Source: Planctomycetota bacterium (GTDB lineage: Bacteria; Planctomycetota; UBA8108; UBA1146). From it: DNA of 64,000 nt. Numbering within the stretch: position 1 is the first letter of the stretch; the number at the start of each line of letters is the position of its first letter. The notes below the pieces were generated by a model. That model was not told the origin of the DNA. It was given only the letters and a program-made list of their open reading frames with translations, and did no database searches. The stretch spans positions 62,001 to 126,000 of the forward strand of contig JADHSM010000010.1 in assembly GCA_016776905.1 (NCBI GenBank). Direction: 5' to 3'. Below are positions 25,742-33,876 of this stretch, piece after piece. The translations under genes were made by a program, and so were the position numbers.

Positions 25742-27672
25742 GCGTCCTTCTCCACTGAAACAGGGAGATGGAATCGGACTTCTGTTCCAACACCTCGCTC
25801 TGAGGTGATCGTCAGTTTTCCTCCGTACCTTTCAGTCACCCTTCTAGCAATAGAGAGACCTAAGCCTGTCCCACCCTTGCGACGAGTGACATAAGGTAAA
25901 AGAACCTGACTTAAATCTTCTTCTTTTATACCGGGACCCGTATCGGAAAACTTCAAGACGATCCAATGGCTATCAGATTTTGCTTCGATATTCAGTTTTC
26001 CACCGTTGGCCTCCATCGCTTGGAGTGCATTCATTGCGACATTCAGCAATGCGCTTTTTGCCTCCACTTTATTCCAGCGAGTTAAGGATAAATTCGAATC
26101 CACAGCGCTCTTGATTTCAACATTTCTGGAAAGCGATTCGCTCTCCAGCAATCTCAATAAATCCTCAACGAGATCGGAGACATTGACGATCTCTGACTGC
26201 TGGGAACTTGGCTGAGCTAATTGAAGGAAGTCTGAAACGATGTTGTTCAAACGTTCAATTTCATCTTTTACATCCTTGGTAAAGTTCAAAAATTCTTCTC
26301 GCTCTGCTGCTTCTTCGGGCTTGAACTCATGGCGAATTCGCCCCACTAGAAGAGAAATAGCGCTAAGCGGATTTCGAATGTCATGTGCAACACCCGCAGC
26401 AAGGTCACCCATCGTCTGGACCCTTTCGCGATGCTCCAGCCCTTTTTCGAGTTCCCTTGCCCGACCGATTTGCTGAACCATGTCATTGAATTGGGTATTG
26501 ATCAGAGCAAACTCTGAATCTTGCGTATGGGGCAATCGAACCTCAAGATCACCTGAAGCGACGCCTTGCATGCCTTTTACGACTTCACTCACAGGCTTCA
26601 TTAGGTGACTACCAAGAAGCCATGCGAGAATCAGGCCCATAAGAAAAATTGTCACCGTCGCTTGTAGATTCATTTTATTTGTTTCTTCGACGACAAGATC
26701 CAAACGACTCAGATACGAATCCAGATCGATACTGAGCTGTGGATATTCCGTCGAAACAACTTTGGCTTCCTGCAGCCTCGCTTTATTCCCTGAATAGGTT
26801 TGAGAGTCCACGCCTTCAATCGGGAGAACAATCGCTGCTGAAATCTTCTCTCTGAGGGAATCTTCGGATTGCGCTTCAGGCGCAGCCATGCTGCGAGGAA
26901 GAAGATTAGGAAAATCAGGATCTCTCCACACGTAGAGTCCGGGGATGCGAAATCGCGCCGATCTTACACTTTTAAGAACAGCATCTCTTTTCCCAGTTTC
27001 TTCTGCCAAACTCCCTGGACCCTCATTACGACGACCCTCATGGCGACGATCCTCATTACGACGACCCTCATGGCGACGATCCTCATTACGACGACCCTCA
27101 TGGCGACTATCCTCATGGCGACTATCTGGATCCCCGAAGCTCAATGATAAACCAAGTGCATGAGCCATCTCTTGGATCCCATTTGAATTTGGTAAATCAG
27201 GCTGCGTCTTTGTCATCAATGAAAATAGTAGATCTTGGATGCTGAGCTCAAACTGTACGCGAGAATTCGCTTGCTGCTGAATCTCCATCAAAGACTGCAT
27301 ATCCAGCCTTAGACTTTTCACGGGCTCTTCAGATTGAGACGAATTCCAAAAGGAAAGCTCAATCTCTTGATTAATTGGCGTGTCATAGATTACTGGCGTG
27401 TCATAGAACCTTGACGACTGGGAACTTGACGACTGGGAACTGGACGACTGGGAACTGGACGACTGAAGACTAGACGAATTGTAAAAAGCGTTGATCAATT
27501 TCTCAGTGGCTTCATCTGCAAGTTCTATCGCGATAGTTTCCGCTTCCTGGAAAATATGGTCGGCACCCTTCTCCATCACCACTGATTGGACCGCGAGAGT
27601 CCCAGCCATCAAGACTCCTAATAAAAGGAGTAACTTGACTCGAAGATTCCAGATTCCAAGCACGTTGACCAA
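25738..27672 (-). CDS. Membrane sensor histidine kinase (NtrB/AtoS-like) with repeat-expanded sensor domain
   Basis: 644 residues, TTG start (27672). TM1 covers about 10-33 and TM2 about 335-357; the sensor between them should be periplasmic. A HAMP segment follows, then HisKA with the phospho-acceptor His in AAGVAHDIRNPLSAI (about 429), and a HATPase domain with N-box (MNALQAMEANGG), G1 (FSDTGPGI) and G2 (GGTGLGLSIARRV). The sensor contains two low-complexity tandem tracts: SSSQS units near residue 75 and RHEGRRNED units near 195-215. Neither is known from this family to bind a ligand. It overlaps its response regulator by 4 bases (ATGA). Confidence 0.93.
   Translation of the reverse strand: MVNVLGIWNLRVKLLLLLGVLMAGTLAVQSVVMEKGADHIFQEAETIAIELADEATEKLINAFYNSSSLQSSSSQSSSSQSSSSQSSRFYDTPVIYDTPINQEIELSFWNSSQSEEPVKSLRLDMQSLMEIQQQANSRVQFELSIQDLLFSLMTKTQPDLPNSNGIQEMAHALGLSLSFGDPDSRHEDSRHEGRRNEDRRHEGRRNEDRRHEGRRNEGPGSLAEETGKRDAVLKSVRSARFRIPGLYVWRDPDFPNLLPRSMAAPEAQSEDSLREKISAAIVLPIEGVDSQTYSGNKARLQEAKVVSTEYPQLSIDLDSYLSRLDLVVEETNKMNLQATVTIFLMGLILAWLLGSHLMKPVSEVVKGMQGVASGDLEVRLPHTQDSEFALINTQFNDMVQQIGRARELEKGLEHRERVQTMGDLAAGVAHDIRNPLSAISLLVGRIRHEFKPEEAAEREEFLNFTKDVKDEIERLNNIVSDFLQLAQPSSQQSEIVNVSDLVEDLLRLLESESLSRNVEIKSAVDSNLSLTRWNKVEAKSALLNVAMNALQAMEANGGKLNIEAKSDSHWIVLKFSDTGPGIKEEDLSQVLLPYVTRRKGGTGLGLSIARRVTERYGGKLTITSERGVGTEVRFHLPVSVEKDA
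27020..27125 (-). repeat. 30-bp tandem repeat inside the histidine kinase sensor domain
   Basis: Copies of acgaccctcatggcgacgat plus cctcattacg run from 27031 to 27120, about three and a half units with few changes. They encode RHEGRRNEDR units. The unit is a multiple of three and can expand without a frameshift. Confidence 0.9.
27411..27480 (-). repeat. 15-bp tandem repeat encoding SSSQS units in the sensor domain
   Basis: About four and a half copies of ttgacgactgggaac with single-base changes, encoding Ser-Ser-Gln-Ser-Ser. A second near-duplicate (tggcgtgtcatagat, two copies) lies just before it. Confidence 0.88.
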
Positions 27673-27739
27673 AACGGTCCATCCTCTCGAAGCAGGAATC
27701 CACGGTGGATTCCCAGTGACGGGTCGGCGTCAATATCTG

Positions 27740-27755
27740 TGCAAATGATGTTCCC
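27740..27755 (-). promoter_or_regulatory. Possible sigma-54 promoter of the histidine kinase operon
   Basis: The minus strand reads GGGAAC-ATCAT-TTGCA. The -12 element is perfect and the spacing correct, but the -24 matches only four of six positions. It lies 68 bases upstream of the kinase start codon. Weak on its own. Confidence 0.35.
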
Positions 27756-27871
27756 GCTTCATTCGACTTCATGGAAAACAACTTCAGCCGTCCATGATCA
27801 CATAAGTTATTCATTTTAAACGACTTAAGATGCTCCATGTTTAGCGAACACACTCACAACTACTGAACCAT

Positions 27872-27919
27872 ACCCCATATGGGGCCTCATATGCGGTTCA
27901 AATGTATCCATTTGATACA
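27872..27919 (+). promoter_or_regulatory. Two palindromes in the divergent control region (operator candidates)
   Basis: CCCCATATGGGG (27872-27883) is a perfect 12-base palindrome. TGTATC-CATTT-GATACA (27903-27919) is a perfect 6+6 inverted repeat. Both lie in the 364-base region between the histidine kinase and the squalene-cyclase-fold gene, which otherwise holds no gene. No regulator can be named. Confidence 0.45.
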
Positions 27920-28036
27920 CATGAGTGACCTGTGAATTGCTCTCTTTTCGCCAACAGCAGAACGTGCGAGCATTCCGCTTTCCGTTCCATGACGACAAAA
28001 TGCACGGTTCCTGACCTGAGAAACGAAAGAAATCCC

Positions 28037-29305
28037 ATGTCACTGATATCCCTAATGGCTCTCCTTCCGCTCACGTTGATGACACTTCCAGATGACCAGG
28101 CTCCATCGAAAGTGGATTGGTCTGCAGCTCAACAAGAGGCGATCGAATTCCTTATCGATGCCCAAGAAAATGTCACCACAACTGAGGGGGGTACCGAGAT
28201 CTCGACTGGAGAATGGCCTTACGAAGGTGTGTACCGTGAACGAGGACAAATCCCTCCGGGATATCGGGTGGGCGGTACCGCAATAGTGATGCGATCGATT
28301 CTGGAAACACAGTCTGAACAATTATCAAAACTCAAAAAGTCCCCCCCTCTCATTCCGGCTTTGGAGAGAGGGCTCCGTTTCCTTCTCAAGGAATCTGTCC
28401 AAGCACCACGAATGGGCGTGGGCTTTAATGGTCGATACGACGTTCGTGACTGGGGGCACATCGAAGCTCTCGAAACCTTGCTACGAATGCAACAACTCGA
28501 CCGAGTCCCCACAGATCTGGAGACTCCTGTAAAAAATCTCATTACAACATTGATCAAGACGTTGGAAGAGAATGAGATTAAGGGTGGTGGCTGGAATTAC
28601 TCACGATCCAGAAGAGGAGCCAGCCCCGCTTCTCCATTCATGACCGCACCTGCAGTGCTCGCTTTATTCAGAGCTCGAGAATTGGGCTACGACATCGATA
28701 CAGGGATCATCGAACGCGCACTGGATACCATCGAAAATGCACGACTCGAAAGCGGAGCCGTTCAATACTCCACAAATCCAGAACGTGCCACAGGTGAAGG
28801 TTTCGAGGCACTCGAAGGTGCATGTGCACGCATGGCGGTGAGCGAATTGGCCCTCTCACTTGGAGGCCGGTCCAGTCTTGATCGCGTCAGGTTTTCCGTA
28901 AAATCATTCTTTGATCATTGGAAGTGGCTAGAGCGAAGAAGGGCGCAAACAGGAACACATAACCCACCCTTCTACATCGCACCCTATTACTTCTTTTACG
29001 GGCACCTTCACGTAGCGAGAGCCATTGAGCTACTGCCAAAAGAAGAGCAAGAAAAGGCACGGCTGCAACTTCTCAAATTGCTGTGGCAAGTCCGAGACCC
29101 TGAAGGAACCTGGAATGATCGAGTCTTTCCCCGAAGCGCTTGCTACGGCACTGCGATGACTCTTCTCGCTCTGAAATCTCCAGCAACCCCTCTTCCCGCC
29201 GAGTTCAAGCCGGTCGAAATCAAGAAGCCTCTACCGAAGCCCAAAGAAGAGAATGAAAAAGCGGAGAATGAAAAAGCGGAGAAATCAGAACCCGTTTCAC
29301 TTTGA
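28037..29305 (+). CDS. Exported squalene-cyclase/prenyltransferase-fold (alpha-toroid) protein
   Basis: 422 residues from ATG 28037 (MSLISLMALLPLTLMTLP), a plausible signal peptide; the track's extra 35 residues do not look like export signal or domain. The chain holds repeating alpha-hairpin motifs of the terpenoid-cyclase/prenyltransferase toroid: AAQQEAIEFLIDAQEN, WGHIEALETLLRMQQL, GGGWNYSRSRRG, FMTAPAVLALFRARELG, RALDTIENARLESGAVQYST and LLKLLWQVRDPEGTWND. The catalytic DxDD of squalene cyclases is absent, so it is probably a non-enzymatic or differently used member, as is common in Planctomycetota-like genomes. The tail is Lys/Glu-rich (ENEKAENEKAEK). Function unknown. Confidence 0.82.
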   Translation: MSLISLMALLPLTLMTLPDDQAPSKVDWSAAQQEAIEFLIDAQENVTTTEGGTEISTGEWPYEGVYRERGQIPPGYRVGGTAIVMRSILETQSEQLSKLKKSPPLIPALERGLRFLLKESVQAPRMGVGFNGRYDVRDWGHIEALETLLRMQQLDRVPTDLETPVKNLITTLIKTLEENEIKGGGWNYSRSRRGASPASPFMTAPAVLALFRARELGYDIDTGIIERALDTIENARLESGAVQYSTNPERATGEGFEALEGACARMAVSELALSLGGRSSLDRVRFSVKSFFDHWKWLERRRAQTGTHNPPFYIAPYYFFYGHLHVARAIELLPKEEQEKARLQLLKLLWQVRDPEGTWNDRVFPRSACYGTAMTLLALKSPATPLPAEFKPVEIKKPLPKPKEENEKAENEKAEKSEPVSL

Positions 29306-29323
29306 ACCGGGTGCAAACCTCTA

Positions 29324-30709
29324 TTAGAAAATCTTACCGGGATTGAGAATCCCTTTGGGATCAAAGACTTTCTTGATGGAGCGCATCAGGTCGAGTGTTG
29401 TTTCTGGAAAGACCACATCCATATAAGGGCGTTGAACGACCCCGATTCCATGTTCACCTGAAATTGTTCCTCCTAATTCGTGAACTCGAATAAAAATTTC
29501 CCGAATAGCATTTGATAAACCTTTCTCCCAGAACTCTTCTGAAAGTTCACCTCTGATAATATTGACATGCAAATTCCCGTCACCAGCATGCCCGTAACAA
29601 ACCGACTGGAAGCCATATCTACGACCCACTTCCTTAACAGTCCTGAGCAACTCAGGTAACTGATATCGGGGAACCACTGTATCTTCTTCCTTATATACGG
29701 ACTGGGCTTTAACCGCTTCACTCACCTTTCGGCGAAGAGACCAGAGGCCATCTTTTTGTGCTGTAGAATCAGCAAACAAAACTTCATCCGTCTCAAATTC
29801 CTCAAGAACTGCGACGATGCTTTCACACTCTTGCATGATCACAGCGGCATCGTTTCCATCGACCTCAATCAAGAGATGAGCCTCATGGTTATCTTCAACT
29901 TTTATGGTGAAATCCTGAGTAAATTCCTGGGCCCATACCAAGGCATCCCGCTCCATAAATTCGAGTCCACTCGGCGTTATCCCCGCTCTGAAAATAGCAG
30001 CAACAGCCTCACAAGCTTGCTCTGCTGAGAAAAAGGGCACCAGCAACAATGCATCATGGGTCGGATGGGGAATCAATTTCAGAACGATTTTTGTCACGAC
30101 AGCCAAAGTACCCTCTGAGCCAACAATCAGTTGGGTAAGGTTGTATCCCGTTGCATTTTTCAAAACATTGGCACCCGTCCAAATGACCTCGCCATTTGGA
30201 AGTACCACTTCGAGATTCAGAACATAATCAAGTGTCACGCCATACTTGACCGCCTTTGGGCCTCCTGAATTTTCAGCAACATTCCCACCAATAAAACAAC
30301 TTCCCTTACTCGCCGGATCAGGTGGATAGAAGAGGCCTTTTTCCCGAACCGCTTCCTGAAGAACCTGAGTGATGACACCCGGCTCAGTGGTCACCTGATG
30401 GTTTTTTTCATCGATATCCAGAATGCTATGAAATCGTTCCATAGAGAGAAGCACTCCTCCCTTGATGGGTAGCGCTCCACCACTAAGCCCGGTTCTAGCC
30501 CCACTAGGGGTCACGGGAATTTCATGCTGGTTGCAATATTTCATTATTCCTGAGACCTCTTCAGTAGTCTCAGGCTTCAACACCAATTGTGGAGGAAAAC
30601 AAAGGTCTTCAGTTTCGTCACTGCCATACCGTTGTAAATCCGGTTCTGCAGTGAGGCACCGATCCTTAAAGAGATCTTTAAAATAATGAATGTGATCGGA
30701 AAAAGTCAT
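29324..30709 (-). CDS. FAD-linked oxidase, glycolate oxidase subunit GlcD / D-lactate dehydrogenase type
   Basis: 461 residues, the usual length for GlcD-like enzymes. The FAD-binding (PCMH) half shows VTPSGARTGLSGGALPIKGGVLLSMERF and PDPASKGSCFIGGNVAENSGGPKAVKYGVTLDYVL. The C-terminal oxidase domain ends with VCYGHAGDGNLHVNI (metal-binding His) and GTISGEHGIGVVQRPYM. Such enzymes oxidise 2-hydroxy acids (D-lactate, glycolate, D-2-hydroxyglutarate) and pass electrons to the respiratory chain. No GlcE/GlcF partners are adjacent, favouring a single-subunit type. It follows the LOR/SDH gene by 28 bases on the same strand. The substrate cannot be fixed from sequence. Confidence 0.93.
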   Translation of the reverse strand: MTFSDHIHYFKDLFKDRCLTAEPDLQRYGSDETEDLCFPPQLVLKPETTEEVSGIMKYCNQHEIPVTPSGARTGLSGGALPIKGGVLLSMERFHSILDIDEKNHQVTTEPGVITQVLQEAVREKGLFYPPDPASKGSCFIGGNVAENSGGPKAVKYGVTLDYVLNLEVVLPNGEVIWTGANVLKNATGYNLTQLIVGSEGTLAVVTKIVLKLIPHPTHDALLLVPFFSAEQACEAVAAIFRAGITPSGLEFMERDALVWAQEFTQDFTIKVEDNHEAHLLIEVDGNDAAVIMQECESIVAVLEEFETDEVLFADSTAQKDGLWSLRRKVSEAVKAQSVYKEEDTVVPRYQLPELLRTVKEVGRRYGFQSVCYGHAGDGNLHVNIIRGELSEEFWEKGLSNAIREIFIRVHELGGTISGEHGIGVVQRPYMDVVFPETTLDLMRSIKKVFDPKGILNPGKIF

Positions 30710-30737
30710 ACTTAGTAATTTCTCCGTCTGAAGCCGA

Positions 30738-31934
30738 TCAACCTTCGATTAACTGTTCTCTCAGTCTTCGAACGAAGAGCCCCACATCCGTCACGATACC
30801 AATCGCCTGAGCGGAGCCCCTGTCTGCAAGTTTAGTAGCGACGGCGGGATGGATATCCACGCAAACGAGAGGAACCTCTCCAGAGAGCATATTCCCGACT
30901 CCAATCCCATGAAGCATCGTCGACAGGATAATCACCAGGCCAGCACCTTTGAGTTGCTCTGCATATTGATCTTGAGCTTTGAAAAGATCCATCTCTGTAT
31001 CTGGGAGAGGTCCATCATCCCGAATCGATCCCGCTAGGACATAGGGAATATTGTTTTCTACAAGGGAGTGCATTAAGCCGCTCTCAAGATCACCGGCCTG
31101 AACTGCAGCAGGGATGGAACCGTGAGCCCGGACTTTATTGATGGCTCGCATATGGTGCGAATGCCCATGAGGCATCACTCGACCATCTTCGACTGAAACT
31201 CCGAGGCTCGTGCCTAACCATTGCGCTTCAATATCGTGGACAGCCAAAGCATTTCCACTGAGGACAGAATCAACCCAGCCCGCTCTCACCAACAACTCTA
31301 ACTCTCTCGATGCTCCCGTATGAACGATAACAGGCCCGGGAACCCAGACTATTTTCTGTCCTTTATCTCGAGCCTTTCGAGCAAGATCGACCACTCTTTT
31401 AGTTTGGACTTCAGCTCTTCTCTCAGAAGAGACATCGTTTGCCATAAATGCAAATTCATGGCTCTCCTCACGAGAACTATCATGAACGAGGCGAACCCCC
31501 ATAAATCCTGTCAGAATGGGAGATCCCTCTTTGATATCTCTCAATTTGATGCAGACCGGATTTGAATTCTTCAGAGTAAGGCACCCATCCATTCGCTGAT
31601 CCAGTACATCCGTCCACTCGCCATCCAGCCATACCTGAGTTTTGTGGTGAGTCGTACTATAAAAGCTCTCGGGAGCGACTCCGTCCGCTGGAGCAGACTG
31701 CCACTCAGGATCCTGAACATGATCTTGTTCGAATCCTAGAGCCAGCAGTTCCTCGATCGTCTTCTGATCAGCGCGAACACCGAGATGAAGTTCGGTCTCT
31801 GTAAGCCTTAAGACTTCAAAAGACTCCCCCTCGGTGAGCAGAGACTCGGAAAAAAGATCCCGGACTCGCTCCAACAGGGCTCTGGAGTCTTCATCTGCAA
31901 TAGAACGAAGTATGTTTTCGAATTTTTCGGTCAT
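30738..31934 (-). CDS. LOR/SDH-domain protein (TIGR00300 family; arginine/ornithine-type dihydrolase or cyclodeaminase related)
   Basis: 398 residues. Signature stretches of the family are VWVPGPVIVHTGASRELELLVRAGWVD, LSGNALAVHDIEAQWLGTSLGV, MPHGHSHHMRAINKVRAHGSI, NIPYVLAGSIRDDGPLPDTEMD and LSTMLHGIGVGNMLSGEVPLVCVDI. The N-terminal 100 residues form the LOR-type domain. Related proteins include the C-terminal part of cyanobacterial AgrE/ArgZ and archaeal ornithine cyclodeaminase; members bind NAD in a Rossmann fold. The N-terminal arginine-dihydrolase (amidinotransferase) domain of ArgZ is not present here. An ornithine or related amino-acid conversion is likely but unproven. Confidence 0.88.
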   Translation of the reverse strand: MTEKFENILRSIADEDSRALLERVRDLFSESLLTEGESFEVLRLTETELHLGVRADQKTIEELLALGFEQDHVQDPEWQSAPADGVAPESFYSTTHHKTQVWLDGEWTDVLDQRMDGCLTLKNSNPVCIKLRDIKEGSPILTGFMGVRLVHDSSREESHEFAFMANDVSSERRAEVQTKRVVDLARKARDKGQKIVWVPGPVIVHTGASRELELLVRAGWVDSVLSGNALAVHDIEAQWLGTSLGVSVEDGRVMPHGHSHHMRAINKVRAHGSIPAAVQAGDLESGLMHSLVENNIPYVLAGSIRDDGPLPDTEMDLFKAQDQYAEQLKGAGLVIILSTMLHGIGVGNMLSGEVPLVCVDIHPAVATKLADRGSAQAIGIVTDVGLFVRRLREQLIEG

Positions 31935-32039
31935 CGTGAGACTATCCCTGCAAGTAAGATCCCGGTCAGATCACTTTCAATTCGGGGGAGCTCCCCGATT
32001 CCTGGCCCTCAGATGGGTTAGGATACCACGAGCAGCCTA

Positions 32040-32055
32040 TGGGGTGGATCTTGCA
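32040..32055 (+). promoter_or_regulatory. Possible sigma-54 promoter of the kinase-FHA activator operon
   Basis: TGGGGT-GGATC-TTGCA has TGG at -24 and a perfect -12 with correct spacing, but the other three -24 bases differ from consensus. It would start transcripts near 32067, about 70 bases before the kinase ATG. If real, the activator would control its own gene. Confidence 0.4.
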
Positions 32056-32084
32056 GCCGCCGAAATTCGTAGGATACAAAGATT

Positions 32085-32109
32085 CCGGGTTCTCTTTTTG
32101 AGAACTCGG
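32085..32109 (+). promoter_or_regulatory. Hairpin in the kinase mRNA leader
   Basis: CCGGGTTCTC (32085-32094) pairs with GAGAACTCGG (32100-32109) around TTTTT, with one G-U pair. It ends 27 bases before the kinase ATG, just ahead of the GAGGAG ribosome site. It may be an mRNA control element or an operator at DNA level. Confidence 0.5.
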
Positions 32110-32136
32110 CCAGCCAGAAGAGAGGAGATTCAATAA

Positions 32137-33876
32137 ATGCGAAATAAACTGCTATTCTCCTCTTCAGACCACTCCGGAGGGGAACTCTCCGCCGGTGACA
32201 CTCAGCCGATGCAAACACCCCGATTTGATAAAATCGGCAACTTCCTGATCGAAGAAAAAATTGGTGAGGGCGGCATGGGAATCGTATACCGAGCCCACGA
32301 CCCCACTCTGCAAAGAACTGTAGCGATCAAGAAGGTTCATCCTCGGCTGAAAGACCATCAAGACATCAGGGACAAATTTTTGGCCGAAGCCAGAGCCATC
32401 GCCGCGGTCAACCATCCCAACATCGGTCAGATCCATGCCATCCATGGAGAAGAAGATCTTCCCTACTTTGTCATGGAATTCTTAGAGGGTCCCAGCTACG
32501 AGCAGATTCAAGCTCGGGATGGAAAACTGGACACACTGGAGATATTGAAAGTCGCACTGTCTGCAACAAGCGCGCTTCAAGAGGCTCGTCAAAAAGGAAT
32601 CATCCACAGAGACGTCAAACCTTCGAACCTTCTATTGGACTCCCATGGTGTGATTAAACTCGTCGACTTTGGCTTAGCCGGCTCCATTGAGGAATCGAAC
32701 GAAAATGATGCCGAGGTCGCAGGAACTCCTCAGTACTGCTCTCCAGAACAGGTCCAGGGTTTCCAAATGGATGAGCGATCGGACATCTATAGCCTCGGAG
32801 CGACTCTTTATCATCTTCTGACCGGGAGACCTCCGTTCGAACGAGAAACTCGAATGGAATTACTCATTGCGCATGTTAATGCAGGAATTGCAGCGCCCTC
32901 GACCCTGATGACACAGGTCGATCCGGAACTCGAACATCTCATCCTTCGAATGTTGATGAAATTACCCGAGGATAGGCCCCAAAATTACAAAGAGTTAAAT
33001 CGGGAGCTTCAAGCGCTCGATAGACGATTAAATCCTGATCGTCAAAGAATCACTAAAACTTCAATCCTTTCTACTGTGGTAACAAGCATGTTCTTAGTCA
33101 CGATTTCTGTAGCACTTTTTGCTCCAGATAGTTTCGATAGAGTGCTCGGACGAAATCCTGAAACAGAAATGGTGAACGAGTCCCTCTCTAGCTGGCTAAA
33201 AACAAACGATCAAAAAGACCAACTCGTTTTCGATTTTTCTCAGGGATCGGCGCAACTATCACGGTTTTTCCAAAATCAGGAACTCGAGTCTTCTCCCGGT
33301 GGACGAAAAATCATCAGCCCTGTCATCAAGGATGGTCAACTCAGATGGGCAAATGATCCAAGGCCCATATCATTCCCATACATGCAGGAATTAGACCTTT
33401 GGCATATCAAAGGCCTAAGAGTTCTGGGAAGACCTGATCTGGAATTGAGAGTGGCTGAAGACCCTGATAATCCAGGATCTCGCTGGCGTATAGGACTCTC
33501 CGTGGGCCTTGCACGACCGCCACAAATTGAAATTTTGAAAGACGGAACACCGATACAAGTTGAAATAGAATCCCATAAGGTGACTGCTCCTGTGAGAGAA
33601 GGCGTCGACCTCGAATTGATACTCGAGAAGTTGCCCCTTCAAGAGATAAATAGAGTTCAATACAGACTCATTGTGCAACCCTTGGGAACTCAAGACCCTC
33701 CCTCATTAGCAACCATCTTCAGCATACCTGCCGGATCTATCCCTTCAGGAGCTCCACAATTGAGATGTGAAGGCGACATCACAGGCTGGAATACAAAGAT
33801 TAATTTCATGAAGTTATCTGGGAAGCTGGATAGAGACCGGATTCTCAGAGATGGGTCCAGTCGGAGTAGCCCATGA
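32137..33876 (+). CDS. Transmembrane Ser/Thr protein kinase (PknB-type)
   Basis: 579 residues; ATG preceded by GAGGAG. The kinase domain covers about 36-300: glycine loop IGEGGMGIVY (42-51), Lys65 in VAIKKV, HRDVKPSN (157-164), DFG (177-179) and GTPQYCSPEQ. All catalytic residues are intact. A single membrane helix (ILSTVVTSMFLVTISVALF, about 309-327) leads to a 250-residue extracytoplasmic domain of beta-rich, unrecognised sequence that presumably senses something. The stop overlaps the start of the FHA-sigma-54 activator by 4 bases (ATGA), so both are made together. The likely partner is that activator, whose FHA domain would bind phosphothreonine. Confidence 0.95.
   Translation: MRNKLLFSSSDHSGGELSAGDTQPMQTPRFDKIGNFLIEEKIGEGGMGIVYRAHDPTLQRTVAIKKVHPRLKDHQDIRDKFLAEARAIAAVNHPNIGQIHAIHGEEDLPYFVMEFLEGPSYEQIQARDGKLDTLEILKVALSATSALQEARQKGIIHRDVKPSNLLLDSHGVIKLVDFGLAGSIEESNENDAEVAGTPQYCSPEQVQGFQMDERSDIYSLGATLYHLLTGRPPFERETRMELLIAHVNAGIAAPSTLMTQVDPELEHLILRMLMKLPEDRPQNYKELNRELQALDRRLNPDRQRITKTSILSTVVTSMFLVTISVALFAPDSFDRVLGRNPETEMVNESLSSWLKTNDQKDQLVFDFSQGSAQLSRFFQNQELESSPGGRKIISPVIKDGQLRWANDPRPISFPYMQELDLWHIKGLRVLGRPDLELRVAEDPDNPGSRWRIGLSVGLARPPQIEILKDGTPIQVEIESHKVTAPVREGVDLELILEKLPLQEINRVQYRLIVQPLGTQDPPSLATIFSIPAGSIPSGAPQLRCEGDITGWNTKINFMKLSGKLDRDRILRDGSSRSSP

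Noticed and set aside
27922-27942. Sigma-54 site TGACCT-GTGAA-TTGCT before the squalene-cyclase-fold gene
   Set aside because: The -24 element lacks the essential GG.
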